Position numbers and translations under genes: made by a program. DNA of 5,684 nucleotides from Thermoguttaceae bacterium (GTDB lineage: Bacteria; Planctomycetota; Planctomycetia; Pirellulales; Thermoguttaceae): the NCBI GenBank assembly GCA_024653385.1, contig JANLFZ010000328.1, forward strand, positions 1,347 to 7,030, written 5' to 3'. A model generated the notes under the pieces. It saw only the letters and a list, made by a program, of their open reading frames with translations, made no database searches and was not told the origin of the DNA. Positions 5,094-5,684 of the stretch are shown piece after piece. The stretch's first letter is position 1. Every line of letters starts with the position of its first letter.

Positions 5094-5684
5094 ATGCCTT
5101 CCTCCGCAGATCAGGCCGTTGCCCTGGCGCAAACGACGGCCTCCACTACCGACGAAGACCGCGACCTGGCGTCGGCCGAACGGCACAACCTCCTGACGTT
5201 GGCCCTTCACTTGATCGTCTTCCGCATCGGGTGGACCTTCAAGCAAGAGTCGATCATCATGGCGGTGTTCCTGGATGCGATTGCCGGTCAGGATTGGGTC
5301 CGGGGTTTGCTGCCGACGCTCAGTCGCCTGGGACAGAATCTCCCCCCCATCTGGTGGGCCCGGCCACTGAAGGCCATGGACTGCAAGAAGCGGTCGTTGG
5401 CGGCGTTCAGCGCGCTGGTGGGGGTGCCGTTCTTGGGCCTTTCGCTTTTGTGGTGGGGCGTTGCGGGCAGCACCCGGCCTTGGTTGCCTTTGGTCTTTCT
5501 GGCGATCTATTTCGGCTTTTCGGTGCTTTATGGGCTTCAGCAGCTTTCGTTGGGCACGGTGCAGGGGAAGTTGATCCGTCCGACGCGACGCGGCCGGCTG
5601 TTGTGGGTGGCCCAGTTGGGCGGCCTGCTTCCGGTCGTCGCGCTGATGGCGTGGCTGATGCCTGCCTGGCTTGCCGCGCCGGGC
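5094..5684 (+). CDS. MFS-like transporter, N-terminal part, cut by the window end
   Basis: 197 codons are visible without a stop, so the gene continues past the window. Residues 1-32 are a hydrophilic cytoplasmic lead. Hydrophobic segments follow at about 33-62, 68-90, 100-122, 129-151 and 168-192, i.e. five likely transmembrane helices. Basic loops between helices 2 and 3 (LKAMDCKKR, 92-100) and between helices 4 and 5 (GKLIRPTRRGR, 158-168) fit the cytoplasmic loops of a major facilitator superfamily half. Stretches such as QESIIMAVFLDAIAG and LGTVQGKLIRPTRRGRL resemble planctomycete MFS proteins I remember, but no substrate can be named. The ATG at 5094 is preceded by GGAGG only 2 nt away, too close for normal Shine-Dalgarno use, so initiation may be leaderless; an in-frame TTG at 5085 is a less likely alternative. 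TTG and CTT Leu codons are commoner toward the end than in the other genes. Confidence 0.72.
   Translation, partial: MPSSADQAVALAQTTASTTDEDRDLASAERHNLLTLALHLIVFRIGWTFKQESIIMAVFLDAIAGQDWVRGLLPTLSRLGQNLPPIWWARPLKAMDCKKRSLAAFSALVGVPFLGLSLLWWGVAGSTRPWLPLVFLAIYFGFSVLYGLQQLSLGTVQGKLIRPTRRGRLLWVAQLGGLLPVVALMAWLMPAWLAAPG

Noticed and set aside
4944..5246. 100-codon open frame on the - strand across the terminator and MFS gene start
   Set aside because: It runs through the intrinsic terminator and opposite the MFS frame, with no recognisable features.
1..5684. CRISPR array, tRNA, rRNA, insertion sequence or phage features
   Set aside because: No regularly spaced direct repeats, tRNA-like cloverleaf, rRNA motifs, transposase motifs or target-site duplications were seen.

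Overview
The window is GC-rich, densely coding bacterial DNA that looks planctomycete. Three things point there: a Planctomycetes-type ECF sigma factor next to a large membrane-anchored Ser/Thr kinase with a C-terminal TPR region, a secreted EF-hand protein rich in Gly, Pro and Trp, and an MFS-like protein whose sequence style I associate with that phylum. This is recognition from memory, with no database search.

Layout. (1) Bases 2-256, + strand: the 3' end of a gene entering from upstream. Its frame is interrupted by one TGA at 92-94 but stays protein-like on both sides. An 8-bp perfect hairpin with a G-containing UGG loop starts 13 nt after the TGA, matching the published layout rules of a bacterial SECIS element. 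The simplest reading is a selenoprotein of unknown family. A short hairpin (263-281) separates it from the next gene, which converges on it. (2) Bases 326-3771, - strand: a two-gene unit, sigma factor first (3771-3145) and kinase second (3142-326), with a junction of 2 or 11 nt depending on the kinase start. (3) Bases 3772-4025: a palindrome-rich divergent intergenic region. (4) Bases 4026-4931, + strand: the secreted EF-hand protein, ended by a strong intrinsic terminator (5017-5067). (5) Bases 5094-5684, + strand: the N-terminal part of an MFS-like membrane protein running off the window, with a TATATT box so close to the ATG that the mRNA may be leaderless.

How the parts may work together. 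The sigma factor and kinase are probably co-transcribed and act in one signalling pathway, the kinase sensing through its C-terminal TPR region or partners and the sigma factor redirecting RNA polymerase. The EF-hand gene is divergent from the sigma factor and could share its control region, but nothing in the sequence proves this. The possible selenoprotein and the MFS gene show no functional link to the signalling pair. The most notable item is the in-frame TGA plus SECIS-like hairpin at 92-126, which standard gene calling would read as a stop or a broken gene.
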